The notes beneath the pieces are model-generated. The model did no database searches. It was not told the origin of the DNA and saw nothing but the letters and a program-made list of their open reading frames with translations. A DNA stretch of 20,797 nucleotides from Thelonectria olida (Eukaryota > Ascomycota > Sordariomycetes > Hypocreales > Nectriaceae), in the NCBI GenBank assembly GCA_020736575.1, contig JAGPYM010000134.1:1-20797 (forward strand), read 5' to 3'. The position numbers and the translations under genes are program-made. This document shows positions 8,649-17,954 of this stretch, in pieces; the first letter of the stretch is position 1, and each line of letters opens with the position of its first letter.

Positions 8649-9479
8649 ATGCAAACGCACTGCCCCAGCGACATGGATGACCCATCCTGCGCATGGCCAG
8701 CCTGGAAGTTCGACATGAAGAGAGAAGACTTATTCACCAAGCTTCACGTCCAGTATAACACCTATCCGTCCCCCATTCAAGACCCCGATGCCTTCCATCA
8801 CGATATCTTCGAAATCTCCCACAAGGCAGACTCCGCTGCCGAATTTCATCATTTGGCCCGCGATCGCAAGCAACAACGCCTCCGCGAATTGAATGACGCT
8901 CTTGAATCTGCCAGTTTCGAGATCATTGCAAACCCGCGTCTTATCAGTACGCCGCAGTGGCAACATGCTGTCCAACTCTTCCGTACAAAGTCCTTGGACT
9001 CCCTTGTTCGCTACTTCGCGTCTTACCTCCCTACCGACCACCTTTGGCATCCGTTGTGTCACGCTTCTGCTCCTATCACCAGCAACAATGAGCTTACGCC
9101 CTACATACTAGATGAAGAGTGTAAGCGCATTAGAACGTACGACTCCGGTGGCTCAAGGTGCAGGCCCTCTCCGTTATCCTCGATACCCCTGCCCGACTTG
9201 TCCGACGCTCCAGCGAGATACCGGCATGTTGAGCGGAATGGACCCGCGAATGCTGTCGCTCCGGCGGTAACATTTTCCTTTTCAGAGCCTAGTCTTAGGC
9301 GCTTTCCATCTCAAGAATCTAGGTCACCTATCGGTCGCGGCGAAGAGATGATGCAACCTGGCAACAACATGTCGATAATGCCCGGTTCCGGTGCTTTGGA
9401 AACGGAGGAGGGTGGGAATGAAGCTATATCGAATAAGGGAGTCAAGGATGCACACCACTCAATTCAATCAACTGAATAG
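8649..9479 (+). CDS. Unrecognised fungal protein, 3' end altered by a hAT insertion
   Basis: I do not recognise this family. From the ATG at 8649 it is 276 residues; an in-frame ATG at 8499 would give 326, but the extra part is Leu/Pro/Cys-rich and less protein-like. The first half (to about residue 150) looks like a folded, mostly helical domain, with WKFDMKREDLFTKLHVQYNT and a charged ARDRKQQRLRELNDALESA helix. The second half is low-complexity and Ser/Pro/Arg-rich, probably disordered. There are no membrane segments. The hAT element begins at 9458 inside the last codons. Before insertion the frame would have ended Asp-Ala-His-Pro-stop; now it reads into the element for a few codons and stops at 9477-9479. 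Only the extreme C-terminus changes, so function could survive. Loss of the native 3' UTR and terminator may matter more. Confidence 0.6.
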   Translation: MQTHCPSDMDDPSCAWPAWKFDMKREDLFTKLHVQYNTYPSPIQDPDAFHHDIFEISHKADSAAEFHHLARDRKQQRLRELNDALESASFEIIANPRLISTPQWQHAVQLFRTKSLDSLVRYFASYLPTDHLWHPLCHASAPITSNNELTPYILDEECKRIRTYDSGGSRCRPSPLSSIPLPDLSDAPARYRHVERNGPANAVAPAVTFSFSEPSLRRFPSQESRSPIGRGEEMMQPGNNMSIMPGSGALETEEGGNEAISNKGVKDAHHSIQSTE

Positions 9480-9596
9480 CTCAGTGGCGTTGAGTTGACC
9501 TGGTCAACCATTCTCTCCAGTGGCGTTGATCAATTAGGCGTCGAATTGAGTTGAATGGACACTGGTTGAAGTCGTTGATCTCCAAGCTGAGCTATT

Positions 9597-12116
9597 TCAC
9601 CCCTGCTCTTCCATCCCCTTATCTTCACATCCCACCCCTACCCACGATGTTTCTTCCGCCCCATCGCCACTACTCTTCTCGGTAGGAAGTAGTAACACGT
9701 CCAGGTCGTCAATCACCCCAGCCCGTAACCATGACCGCAGCACTTGACACATCCCTATGATGTCCGCATCAAGCCGACTTCGTAGAGGCGTCACCATCCG
9801 CCCTGCCGCCGCAAACAACCTCTCACACTCCGCTGACATCGGCTGAATCGTAAGGAAGTCCAGCGCCATTCGTGAAAGACGAGGATACCGCCGTTTGCGC
9901 TCATGCCAGTATGATATTGGATCTCTAACATCGTTATCCCCATCCTCCCACGACGACTGCCATAATTCGAGCTCGTCAATGTCTTCATCGATGCCGTCAG
10001 GCAAAGACGCTTCCTCTTTCACCAAACTGCATCCGGGGACCGGTCGAGTGCGCTCACAGTACGCTTGAAATGGGTTGTAGTACTTCCGCTGCCGCTTCGC
10101 AACTGGTTCGTCGCCCACGGGACTTCGGACCACCTGCAGGTGACGATAGTCCGTCTCCCACACTTCTCGAACCATCTGCTTCGCCTTCGTCACCCATTTC
10201 GTGTTATCCTTCCACTCATTCTCGAAATATCCCCATCGGAAAGCCGGGTGCAACGCTAAAGCCGTGTAATAGATCGGTGTCTCATCCAGCCTGCTGTAGT
10301 ACTTGTTGAGCTTTTCCCAACCCAAATCAATATTGATTCTGAAGTGCTCCGGGTCGGGCATCTCAGACGCTAGCTGCTTATAGTCCTCGAGGACTTCCAA
10401 CAAGAACTCGAAACCCTGGATAACCTCCCATACATTCCCGTACGAGCCAACCCACCCTCCTTTCCGCTTGCGCTGCTGACCGTCGCCTTCCAGAGTCTTG
10501 ACAGCATCCTCGTAGAATCCAAGAAGCTTAGCCAGGTGTTCGAGGACGTCCCAGTCATTGGCCGTAAGCTGGTTTTCCTCCAAGCAAATCCGGGGCTCCT
10601 TGGCAGACTTTCTGAGATTCCCTGTCCTCCTCGATCTGTTGTCCTGCTCCCACTGTTGACGATGTTTCAAGACGAGTTGTTCGATGAATGGTCGAAGAAT
10701 GATGGCGCGTCTGATCATGTATAGTTGGGAAAGCCACCGGGTATCGTTGTCAATGATCAAATCGAGCGGCTTCCTCGCTCTAGTCCTGGGATCCGAGGAC
10801 AGATCGAATTCGGAACGTTGTATACTCCGCAGCAAATAAGTAAGCTGGTCCGACCTTCGGACGTCAACCACGAGGTTGTGCAGCTTTCCGACAGGTCCTT
10901 TGCGCCGCCAAAGTGTGTGCTCTGCCTCAGACAGAGCTGCTGCCCCTGACAACTGCTCTTCGAAAGCCTCAACGTTGTGGCCAAACAGCAGGGCTTTAGC
11001 GGACAGGTTTAGAGTATGGCCAAAGCAGCGGCCACGCCTCGTCGACCCGACAAACCCAAGCTCGCCACCGATTACATCCATAGCTCTGTCATTGCTTTCT
11101 GCGTTGTCCAGTGTGAAGTATCCAATCCTATCCTGGATTCCATAGGCATCAAGGACGTCCAGTATTTCGGCCGCAATATTGTGTCCAAAATGGCGTGTAC
11201 GTAATTCAGGGACGCCAAGCACCAGCTTTCGCGGCTGGCTGTTTTCGTCCCGAAAGAAACATGCGATCCCGTACATGCTGTGCCTGTTTCCTGACTTCCA
11301 TCCGTCAAAGGAGACGTGAATCAAGCCGCATGACTGCTTCAGCACTGCTATAACCTTATCCTTATGCGCTTCGTAGGCTGAGAGAACTTTGCGACGGATA
11401 GTTGTCCTAGTGATGTTGGCATCGGTGATCTTGACAAGTGGGTTGAGGTATTCGAATATCTGGCGTAGTCTTCCTTGCTCACAGACGCTAAATGAGTGGT
11501 TCTCTTCGATGATCCATTCGAGTAGAAGACGCTGGAAATGCTTGCGGTCGAAGCCCTTGACCAGGCTGTTCGCAATGTCTTGTTCGCGCGGGAGTCTCGT
11601 ATCGAGCTTCATCACTTCGGCGATGGACCTCTGTTCTTTGGTCTTCAACTTCTCTGCTTTCTTCTCGGCGGCTGATTTCGTCTTCTTCGGGGGAGCGCAT
11701 ATTCCATGACCCTTGAATAAATGGGTATTCGCATTCTGAATTCCCTTCTCCGCGAAGCTTCTGGGTTTGGGATTCTTGTTCTGGATGCAACGCTTGCAGA
11801 CCCACCGCCGACTGCCAGAGGAATTCTCAACGTCGTACCCAAAACCCCATACCCACGATGGCGTATCTCGGACGCGTTGTGACCACACGCAATCTGGGAA
11901 GCAACGCCAGAGGTACTGATGCTCTCTTTCTTCATGTGGTGTTTCTGCTTGCAGGCTGGGAGCTGGCGTTGCCAAAGAGGCCACTGCAGGTGTTGCGGAC
12001 GAGAGCGTCTCAACGTCGTTCATGGAGGGCGCCGTAGACTCCATTCCTTCTGGTTCAGAGCGCCCAACTGGACACGGTCGCGGAAGAACGCGATCATGGA
12101 GCGTGTCGGTATTCAT
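9597..12116 (-). CDS. hAT-family transposase with BED zinc finger, intact
   Basis: This 839-residue protein would mobilise the surrounding element. Residues 1-65 are a variable Ser/Pro-rich leader. About 66-140 is a BED-type zinc finger with Cys107, Cys110, His132 and His137 (WVCKRC ... HLFKGH). The RNase-H-like nuclease shows HVSFDGW with Asp271 and FTLDNAESND with Asp337, followed by the hAT hallmark CFGHTLNLSAKAL with Cys364 and His367. The C-terminal hAT dimerisation region (about 732-800) contains YWHERKRRYPRLSRMALDFL and SAECERLFAAAGRMV, which supplies the acidic third catalytic residue. Length and domain order are normal for fungal hAT (restless/Tol2-like) transposases, and there are no stops or frameshifts. 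The start at 12116 is the first ATG of the frame, 268 bp inside the element end, leaving room for a promoter. Confidence 0.92.
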   Translation of the reverse strand: MNTDTLHDRVLPRPCPVGRSEPEGMESTAPSMNDVETLSSATPAVASLATPAPSLQAETPHEEREHQYLWRCFPDCVWSQRVRDTPSWVWGFGYDVENSSGSRRWVCKRCIQNKNPKPRSFAEKGIQNANTHLFKGHGICAPPKKTKSAAEKKAEKLKTKEQRSIAEVMKLDTRLPREQDIANSLVKGFDRKHFQRLLLEWIIEENHSFSVCEQGRLRQIFEYLNPLVKITDANITRTTIRRKVLSAYEAHKDKVIAVLKQSCGLIHVSFDGWKSGNRHSMYGIACFFRDENSQPRKLVLGVPELRTRHFGHNIAAEILDVLDAYGIQDRIGYFTLDNAESNDRAMDVIGGELGFVGSTRRGRCFGHTLNLSAKALLFGHNVEAFEEQLSGAAALSEAEHTLWRRKGPVGKLHNLVVDVRRSDQLTYLLRSIQRSEFDLSSDPRTRARKPLDLIIDNDTRWLSQLYMIRRAIILRPFIEQLVLKHRQQWEQDNRSRRTGNLRKSAKEPRICLEENQLTANDWDVLEHLAKLLGFYEDAVKTLEGDGQQRKRKGGWVGSYGNVWEVIQGFEFLLEVLEDYKQLASEMPDPEHFRINIDLGWEKLNKYYSRLDETPIYYTALALHPAFRWGYFENEWKDNTKWVTKAKQMVREVWETDYRHLQVVRSPVGDEPVAKRQRKYYNPFQAYCERTRPVPGCSLVKEEASLPDGIDEDIDELELWQSSWEDGDNDVRDPISYWHERKRRYPRLSRMALDFLTIQPMSAECERLFAAAGRMVTPLRSRLDADIIGMCQVLRSWLRAGVIDDLDVLLLPTEKSSGDGAEETSWVGVGCEDKGMEEQG

Positions 12117-12249
12117 CCAATAGGGAACACTAAGGTTAAACTATATTAAGGTTAGTGCCATGGGAAAGGTGGATCACAGGGCCAAGCACACTTCAGTCAC
12201 TAAACCTACGCACGATGCCAAAAATCCTCCAGGACGTACTACCCTAAAT

Positions 12250-12384
12250 CCACCACCTTCAATCCATTCAATCAACGATAGCTCAAAATGGATTGAGGTT
12301 TATGTAATCCAAATTCAATGTTGATTGACGTTGAGTTGACGTTGATCATCAATCCATTCAATATATTGAAATACGTTGAGTTGA
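12250..12384. repeat. hAT right-end subterminal TTGA/TCAA repeats
   Basis: This stretch contains TTCAATC, TTGATTGACGTTGAGTTGA, ATCAATCCATTCAATA and GTTGAGTTGA at the outer end. A similar motif cluster lies at 9458-9595 on the other side of the transposase. The motif pair TTCAATCAAC...ATAGCTCA occurs in the same orientation at both ends (about 9463-9483 and 12267-12287), beyond the inverted terminal match. Confidence 0.6.
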
Positions 12385-15247
12385 GCACACCCTTGAAGGG
12401 AGTACACCCAGAAAAGAGTTTACTTGCCAAACAGCTCACCAAACAGGTCGAGTTTGCAAGCAGCCACTCGGAAAGTGGTCGTCACGTTCATTGTCAAGGC
12501 ATAGTCCAAACCATGGCCTTGTCGTCTTCGGCCACGGCCACACCTGCTTCAGGACCGTCGCGAACCACGATTACTTCAGCCAACTCAATTCGGTCGACCA
12601 ACTAAGCTCACACGGGCGACAAGCGAAAACATACTTGAGAGTTATTAACTTAGTACTCATACGAAAGCCAATTGTGCGTTCGCTAAGTTGGGGATGACAA
12701 GGAGGGAAAAGATTGAATAGGTATCGTACTGTATGATAATCTCGTGAGAGATTTGTAGTTACTAGCGGATGGTGACTGTCTCACAGGGTTCAAAGCCACT
12801 CCACTCCACTACACATCCGAGGATATGGAATTGATGTGGATGATGACTAAGATCACGGTGGTATGGATGGACATGATATCCATTATGGATGTGAATCCAC
12901 AATGTGGAAAGGATTTCCACATAACGAGCAAGGGAGTAAATCCCTTGCACAACTCAACCTTAACATATCGCCATCATTCCCTCGAAGGTTCTATCAGTAT
13001 GGATCCAACTGCCCGATCAATCCTGCACGTAGCCAACTGCGTAAAGTCTGGATAGGAGCTAATAGGCTGGGCTCTGGTTTAAACTTCAGCACAGGGGCCT
13101 ATACTAAGGGCCCATGGTATATTAGGAAGCATATTCTTTACTATTCACTGCACGTGGTATTCCCATACACTGCCCGCCACCTCGAACCGTAACAGAATGC
13201 CGTTTGTCGTTGACACGCTGCGCCTTCGCCAATAAAGAAACCGACGAGGCGATTCTCAACGTGTGTTACGATCGCTATAGCCTTCATCCTTATGATTCAT
13301 ACACTGACTCCTGCTCTTTGACTGGCCAAAATTCACCACCTTAGGGTCCTTGCAAGCGCCCCCGATTTTTTTTTCGAATTGCGAGCAATTCTCCGTGACG
13401 AGGTCGTCTTCGACCCTGGTACAGTTATCTGGGCAACTGCTGAACCGCGTGGTTGTCCTAAAGATGCGAGCACATTTTGAGACGCGTCCGCCGGCAAAAC
13501 GCTTATTGCGTCTTGAGAATTTAAGCGTTGTTAATATTCAGATCTAAAGTTCGCGTCTTCTTTGGTGCACTGCGTTGAGCAGTGGATGAACAGCAGCTCT
13601 GTTCCTTGGTGGCCGCGCGATTTACTACAGCTAGAGCGGGATTGGCCTGCTGACTCAAGGCACAACTGCTCAACTCACGTCTCTCTTATTAGTGTCTCCG
13701 TCTTTGGCGGCAAGTTAACTATCCGTGTGCTGCCCGCGTTATCCCGCCAACTCAAGGACGCTACGCGCCAACACCGGAAAATGTCCACGATTCAGACAGT
13801 CTACTCCGCGGAGATCTCGACAACGAAATGGCATGATTCCAGGTGAAATGGCTGAAACCAGTGACAAGCCGTCATCTGCCATCAATTGTCACGAATGTGC
13901 AGAAGGGCCAGTTACTAAGTAGGTGGCCAGGTTGTGAGTGTGTGTGACCAAAGTTTGAATTAGCCCACTAGAGCTCGGATTCAGGCTAGGCCAAAGCTAA
14001 GAGGATCAAATGTTCACTACAAATGGCGGGGCAGCGACGATGTCGCTAATCATGCATTTCATACCCTTGTTCTCGCAGCTATTAATTACCATGCTGGCGG
14101 GTTCCGCCACAAATAGGCGCTATGGGTGGCGTCCCTTAGTCAATCTTTTAGGCCGGATACACGAGGAGTCCGACTGTACGTGCGGAAGGAAACGGGAACT
14201 AAATGCCAAGATGGCTGGGGTAAATGGCCCGGCTTTGACACTTTAATGATGAGGCTTGCTGGTGGAGGAAGCGTTGTTACTAGACAATATAAAGGAGAGA
14301 CAAATCTCATACGTCCTTTGGGAGTACCATCGTCAAATGCGTCCTTCTAGAAGACCTCCCGTCTACATTGCAGATCTCCAGGGGCTTGATCTAGAAGAAG
14401 CAAGGTAACGATATCAAGATATGCAAGGAATGCCCAAAGAAAGACCGCAGCCCGGCTCACTCCAAGCCTTCACGCGCGAAGTTCCTCTCCTTTCTCAACC
14501 ATCACTTCAATATTAGCATGCTTACTTTCCATATCGTACCGCGAACTTTCTTCTAGAGACGCACTAGCAAATATTCAGAGCCAGGATTCAGTGTCACCCT
14601 TGCCTCCGGATAGAGAGGCCGAGATACCCCCCCTGCAGCTCGACAACATGCCAAGTCCATGCGCTTCAAGGATCTCACCAGCCGTTTCCCTTGTTCGTCT
14701 TAAGGTCTTCAGTCGAAATCGACATCTAGTTCTTCCCAAGTGGCTTCTCTCCCTCTGCACCTTGGCATTGCCTGCCTGTCCGGGGAGCGAATCAGAGTTG
14801 ACTGACTAGCTCGCCAGTGGCTTCTGAGCCCGCAGCCCACTCCATCTCTCATCTTTCGAAACCGGATACACAACAGCAGCCTCTCTGGCACAGTGGCACT
14901 TAACCCTAAACCCAAATGCAGCGACGCTTCCCGGCTTCGGCCAACCAAAGCTTGAGGGAAAGGTTTGGACCCCTACTAGTCAGGGCCCTGCGTGCGGTGG
15001 ACCCCCCTGAGCTAGAGGCGTGCAGCTGCAACGGCCACAGGAGCGCAGCCGAGTGCGTGGCTTGTAACAATCGACCTTCTACCTTTATCTAGGCTCGAAA
15101 AACCGCTTTGCTCTTTGCTTCTTCCTCTCTTCTAACAGATGCCATCCTTTCGTCGCCCGTCACGTTTTTGGGCAACCCTTCATTATTATTAATTCATTCC
15201 ATTACCAAGCAAGAAGTATCTCGTTACAACCTCCGATAGCGATTTGG
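12385..15247. other. Long region without a recognisable gene
   Basis: Open frames of 60-110 codons occur (for example 12863-13192, 13350-13547, 13562-13846, 14010-14246) but none has a domain, a consistent intron pattern or recognisable similarity. The first few hundred bases are the pre-insertion 3' flank of the 8649 gene. A chain of short palindromes lies at 12878-12948. Bases from about 15060 are pyrimidine-rich (CTTTGCTTCTTCCTCTCTTC) and look like a fungal promoter/leader for the gene starting at 15248. Confidence 0.5.
12878..12948. repeat. Chain of overlapping short perfect inverted repeats
   Basis: Five perfect pairs follow each other: ATCCA/TGGAT (12878-12890), TGGAT/ATCCA (12886-12899), TCCACA/TGTGGA (12896-12908), ATGTGGAAA/TTTCCACAT with a GGA loop (12902-12922) and GCAAGGGA/TCCCTTGC with a GTAAA loop (12928-12948). 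Arms of the first four are shared between neighbours, so alternative foldings compete. No function is assigned. Confidence 0.75.
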
Positions 15248-16365
15248 ATGAAGGCTCGCGGCTTCGGTTCCGGGGTTGACGGCCACTCCCAAATATCCCT
15301 GACCATCGTCATCGTCTTCCTTGCAATCTCCTTTTACAATATCATAAGCTCAACTGCATCATCTGGGGGACATTCAAACGTTATGCCGGGCTGTACTTTT
15401 GGACCTTCCTTATCACCACTTGGGGCATTCCCTTGTACTGTGCGGGCTTCCTCATCAAGTACTTCGGGTCCCCGTCGCTGGGTTACTTTTCTTGCACGTT
15501 GATTATGATCGGCTGGGTGTGCATGGTCACCGGTCAGTCAATGGTGCTTTGGTCCCGGCTGCATTTGGTTCTGCGGAACCGAAAACGTCTCAGGCTGATC
15601 TTATGGATGATTGTCACCGACGGAATTATCTGCCATGGCGCTATCATCCCTATGGTCTATGGTTCTTTCTCCAGTAGCCCTGAGATGTGGCAGAGGCCCT
15701 ATTCTATTATGGAAAAGATCCAGGTCACTATCTTCTTTCTCCAAGAAATCATCTTATCCAGTTTCTACATTATCGAAACGGTCAAGCTTATGAGGCTCGA
15801 ACGGTCTATGGGGAACACCAGGTCAAGTCGCCGTTTGATGAAGCACCTTGTCCTTGTTAACATTCTCATCATCATCCTCGATATTACCATCCTAGGTCTT
15901 GAGTATGCGAACCAATACGAGTATCAGATATCGTACAAGTCCTTTTTCTACAGCACAAAGCTGAAGCTGGAGTTCACCATTCTAAATCGCCTCGTCGAAG
16001 TGACGACCGGAAGCAAGAATGCCAGCTCTGGCCCACGAAGTCGAAGCCGTAACACAGTTAATAGCACTAGTATCCCCCTGGAAACTTTCACCGACGAAGC
16101 AGGTGGCAAGCCTACTAGCGTCTCATATCAAGCATATGCCATGGCAGGTAGCGAAGGCTCTAGTAATGGAGCACAGATATCGCCGACTCGGAATGACAAT
16201 AGGGTCATGATGACGACTGAGATTATCCTCCACCAGGAGGAAAGACAGCATGATGAGACGGGGAGCAGAAAGTCATCGGCCGACTCAACGACTGGAGCGG
16301 CGAAGGCATATAACGGGGAGTCGAAGACATCTTCCGAGGTCCATCTGGCAACTCGCGGTTTCTAA
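15248..16365 (+). pseudogene. Fungal polytopic (6-7 TM) integral membrane protein with an apparent frameshift
   Basis: The product resembles an ascomycete-specific family of uncharacterised seven-helix membrane proteins; no reaction is known to me. The N-terminus in frame from the ATG at 15248 (GVDGHSQISLTIVIVFLAIS, helix 1) continues, after a shift of one base near 15343-15348, as LNCIIWGTFKRYAGLYFW in the second frame and then runs open to TAA at 16363. Helices follow at about 15394-15465, 15481-15555, 15595-15670, 15715-15785 and 15841-15912, with a last hydrophobic segment before KLKLEFTILNRLVE. The tail of about 120 residues is Ser/Thr-rich, polar and probably cytoplasmic. Total length would be about 372 residues. 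No GT...AG intron explains the shift, so a 1-nt deletion (mutation or assembly error) is the simplest reading. An unannotated upstream exon is the alternative. Confidence 0.6.
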
Positions 16366-16422
16366 TAGGACAGAATGCGGTCTCTTTTTACTTGGGAATA
16401 CCCTCCAATTCTATCGTCTAGG

Positions 16423-17485
16423 TAGCATGTTATTATTAGAAGCCTTTGGTTGGCATACTGAAGGATATGAAATACCTATTAGGTCACTAATAAAGTTGTC
16501 CTGTCTTCCTCCAAGCTGTCTGTTCATAGTTGTAACTAGGGGTCTGTGTAGATAATGTGAGGGGTCTGTGAGGTCGTTGGGGCACAATCTCATGCTTTTC
16601 AACAGGTCTGGAAAATCATTAGATGAGCAACCTAGCCTGTTTTTTTACCCCTCTCCCATGTCAGTGGATGCACACCGTTCAGACCTGTAGACCTGTCAAG
16701 TAGCCGTCTTATTCCCGGGATAGCGCTTACATTCTGGTACGCTAGGCAGAAACCATAGCGAACTTTGGGGCATTGAAACTTTGCATTGCGGTTTAGGTCG
16801 TGGTCTTGCAATCTTGGGAATCCACATTTCCCTTAGCGATCCGTTGAGAGCCTTGGTTCCGGAGGATATCGGGTGGTGAGGGAAGGCAGCTGATTCTTGG
16901 GCAAAAAAGGGATCGATCAGCACCAAAAGTCCGATTGAAGGGTTCTTGATCTGACTGTCGTTGCTTCGCATGACGCCACTCATAGGTCAGTGTGTGTGGA
17001 CACGACCCTTGATGTCTCCTAGGTAAAGGGGGCGTGGGGATGGAGGCCTTCTCAGAAGCTCAGCACGAATGGATTGTTTCTCGATCACAACCAAAACCTC
17101 GATAATGGTGTAAACATCAAGCGCGACGTGCGCGTTGCTCCCAAGTGTTGCTATTCGACTTGCAAACTAGTCGAGCTGCGCTGCATTCAATGTGTCATCG
17201 CATAGCGTTGTTTTAAAAGCCACGTTTTTTCTCATGAATATAGTGTACCAATAGTATGGGCTTGAAGAGATTAGGACACAATTTGGGCAGTATATGTGTA
17301 TATTAGTAATTAGTGCCCTTTCGGTTCAAGTCGCCGGGCGTAATAAATTGTATTGTATTATTATACTGTACCACATGTCCCCTAATTAACCGGCTTCATA
17401 TAGTGTGTTAACCACTAAGCACAAAGCAATCATCTAGTCTTGGCACTTAGTCTATACAATTAACCTATCTCAAGTACGTGCGCAC
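16423..17485. repeat. Dispersed ~1-kb direct repeat, copy 2
   Basis: Second copy of the repeat at 6620-7616, in the same orientation, starting 57 bp after the stop of the membrane-protein gene. Without the 112-bp insert and its duplicated target it is about 940 bp. Small differences include a 3-bp indel that keeps a minus-strand frame open in both copies (around 16550), and single-base indels at an A-run and a CC pair that shift another minus-strand frame and later restore it. The functional nature is unknown. Confidence 0.8.
17251..17362. mobile_element. 112-bp SINE-like insert in repeat copy 2
   Basis: The insert is absent from the matching place in copy 1 (about 7493-7510) and is bracketed by ATAGTGTACCA (17240-17250) and ATACTGTACCA (17363-17373), an 11-bp target duplication with one mismatch. 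It ends in an AT-rich tail with TTGTA repeats and carries GGTTCAAGTC (17323-17332), close to the RNA polymerase III B-box consensus. A GGGCAG... stretch about 40 bp upstream is a poor A-box candidate. These features fit a short tRNA-derived retroposon. A small non-autonomous DNA element or LTR fragment is the alternative. Confidence 0.5.
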
Positions 17486-17954
17486 TGTATAACTATGATG
17501 AAGTCGAAAGACTTCCTTCTACTGCGCACTAACTCAGCCTATCCAATTTCAGCCGATGGCCAGCAAGCTTACTCTCTACGGCAACGTCGGCTAAGACCAC
17601 CTAAGCTATTAAGACACATTAACGAGCCTCCAGTAACGAAGCTGAAAACTCCCAGCCTCTCAAAGGAGAAGTTTTCTCAAAATACCAATCTTCTGCCAGC
17701 CTCCTCAGCCTCCTCCCTCACTACAAAAGCTTACAAACCAACTAACAGGAAATGTCTACAAATAACTACAACTCGAGGCCTCGCCCTCTTCAGAAACCAT
17801 AATCCTTCACGAAGAGCATTTTCCAACCTCACTGCTGATCTGGACGAATGCTCTGGGGAAGGAGCCTTTGACCCCTCTTGTGCTGAGACGGTTCTCTGAC
17901 CGGCAGCCCGGAGCTCCGACTGGCCGGTTTCATCTTGACACCTCTTGTCAAGAC
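17486..17954 (+). other. Presumed 5' end of the copia element; no LTR boundary resolved
   Basis: This stretch joins the end of repeat copy 2 to the gag region. A 134-codon frame (17495-17899) is open, and a second frame is open across 17868-17957. I found neither a TG...CA LTR boundary nor a primer-binding site matching the usual initiator-tRNA type. The 5' LTR may lie here, or be truncated. A perfect 8-bp inverted repeat, TCTTGACA/TGTCAAGA, is at 17933-17953. Confidence 0.3.

Larger units (their letters stand above)
9458..12384 (-). mobile_element. hAT DNA transposon
   Basis: The element of about 2.93 kb carries one transposase on the minus strand. Flanks GCACACCA (9450-9457) and GCACACCC (12385-12392) form a target duplication of 7 of 8 bp, the length expected for hAT. 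The termini are short and imperfect: CTCAATTCAATC on the left against TCAACTCAACG read inward from the right. Both ends, over about 130 bp, are packed with TTGA/TCAA motifs (GTTGAGTTGA, TTCAATCAAC, ATAGCTCA), which resemble the subterminal transposase-binding repeats of hAT elements. The exact end positions could be off by one base. The transposase is open throughout, so this may be an autonomous, fairly young copy. Confidence 0.82.

Noticed and set aside
12782..12810. Second hAT end (CAGGGTTCAAAGCCACTCC resembles some hAT tips)
   Set aside because: No matching inverted copy or 8-bp duplication was found on either side.
13350..13846. Two consecutive plus-strand ORFs (65 and 94 codons)
   Set aside because: No shared domain, no splice sites joining them sensibly, and no recognised similarity.
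14899..14913. Telomere-like AACCCTAAACCC
   Set aside because: There is only about two units, internal, without a longer array; common by chance.
16423..17485. Repeat copy 2 as the 5' LTR of the copia element, with copy 1 as a solo LTR
   Set aside because: It lies upstream of the element, but its ends lack TG...CA, there is no primer-binding site after it, the Gag frame starts almost 500 bp or more later, and copy 1 shows no 5-bp target duplication.
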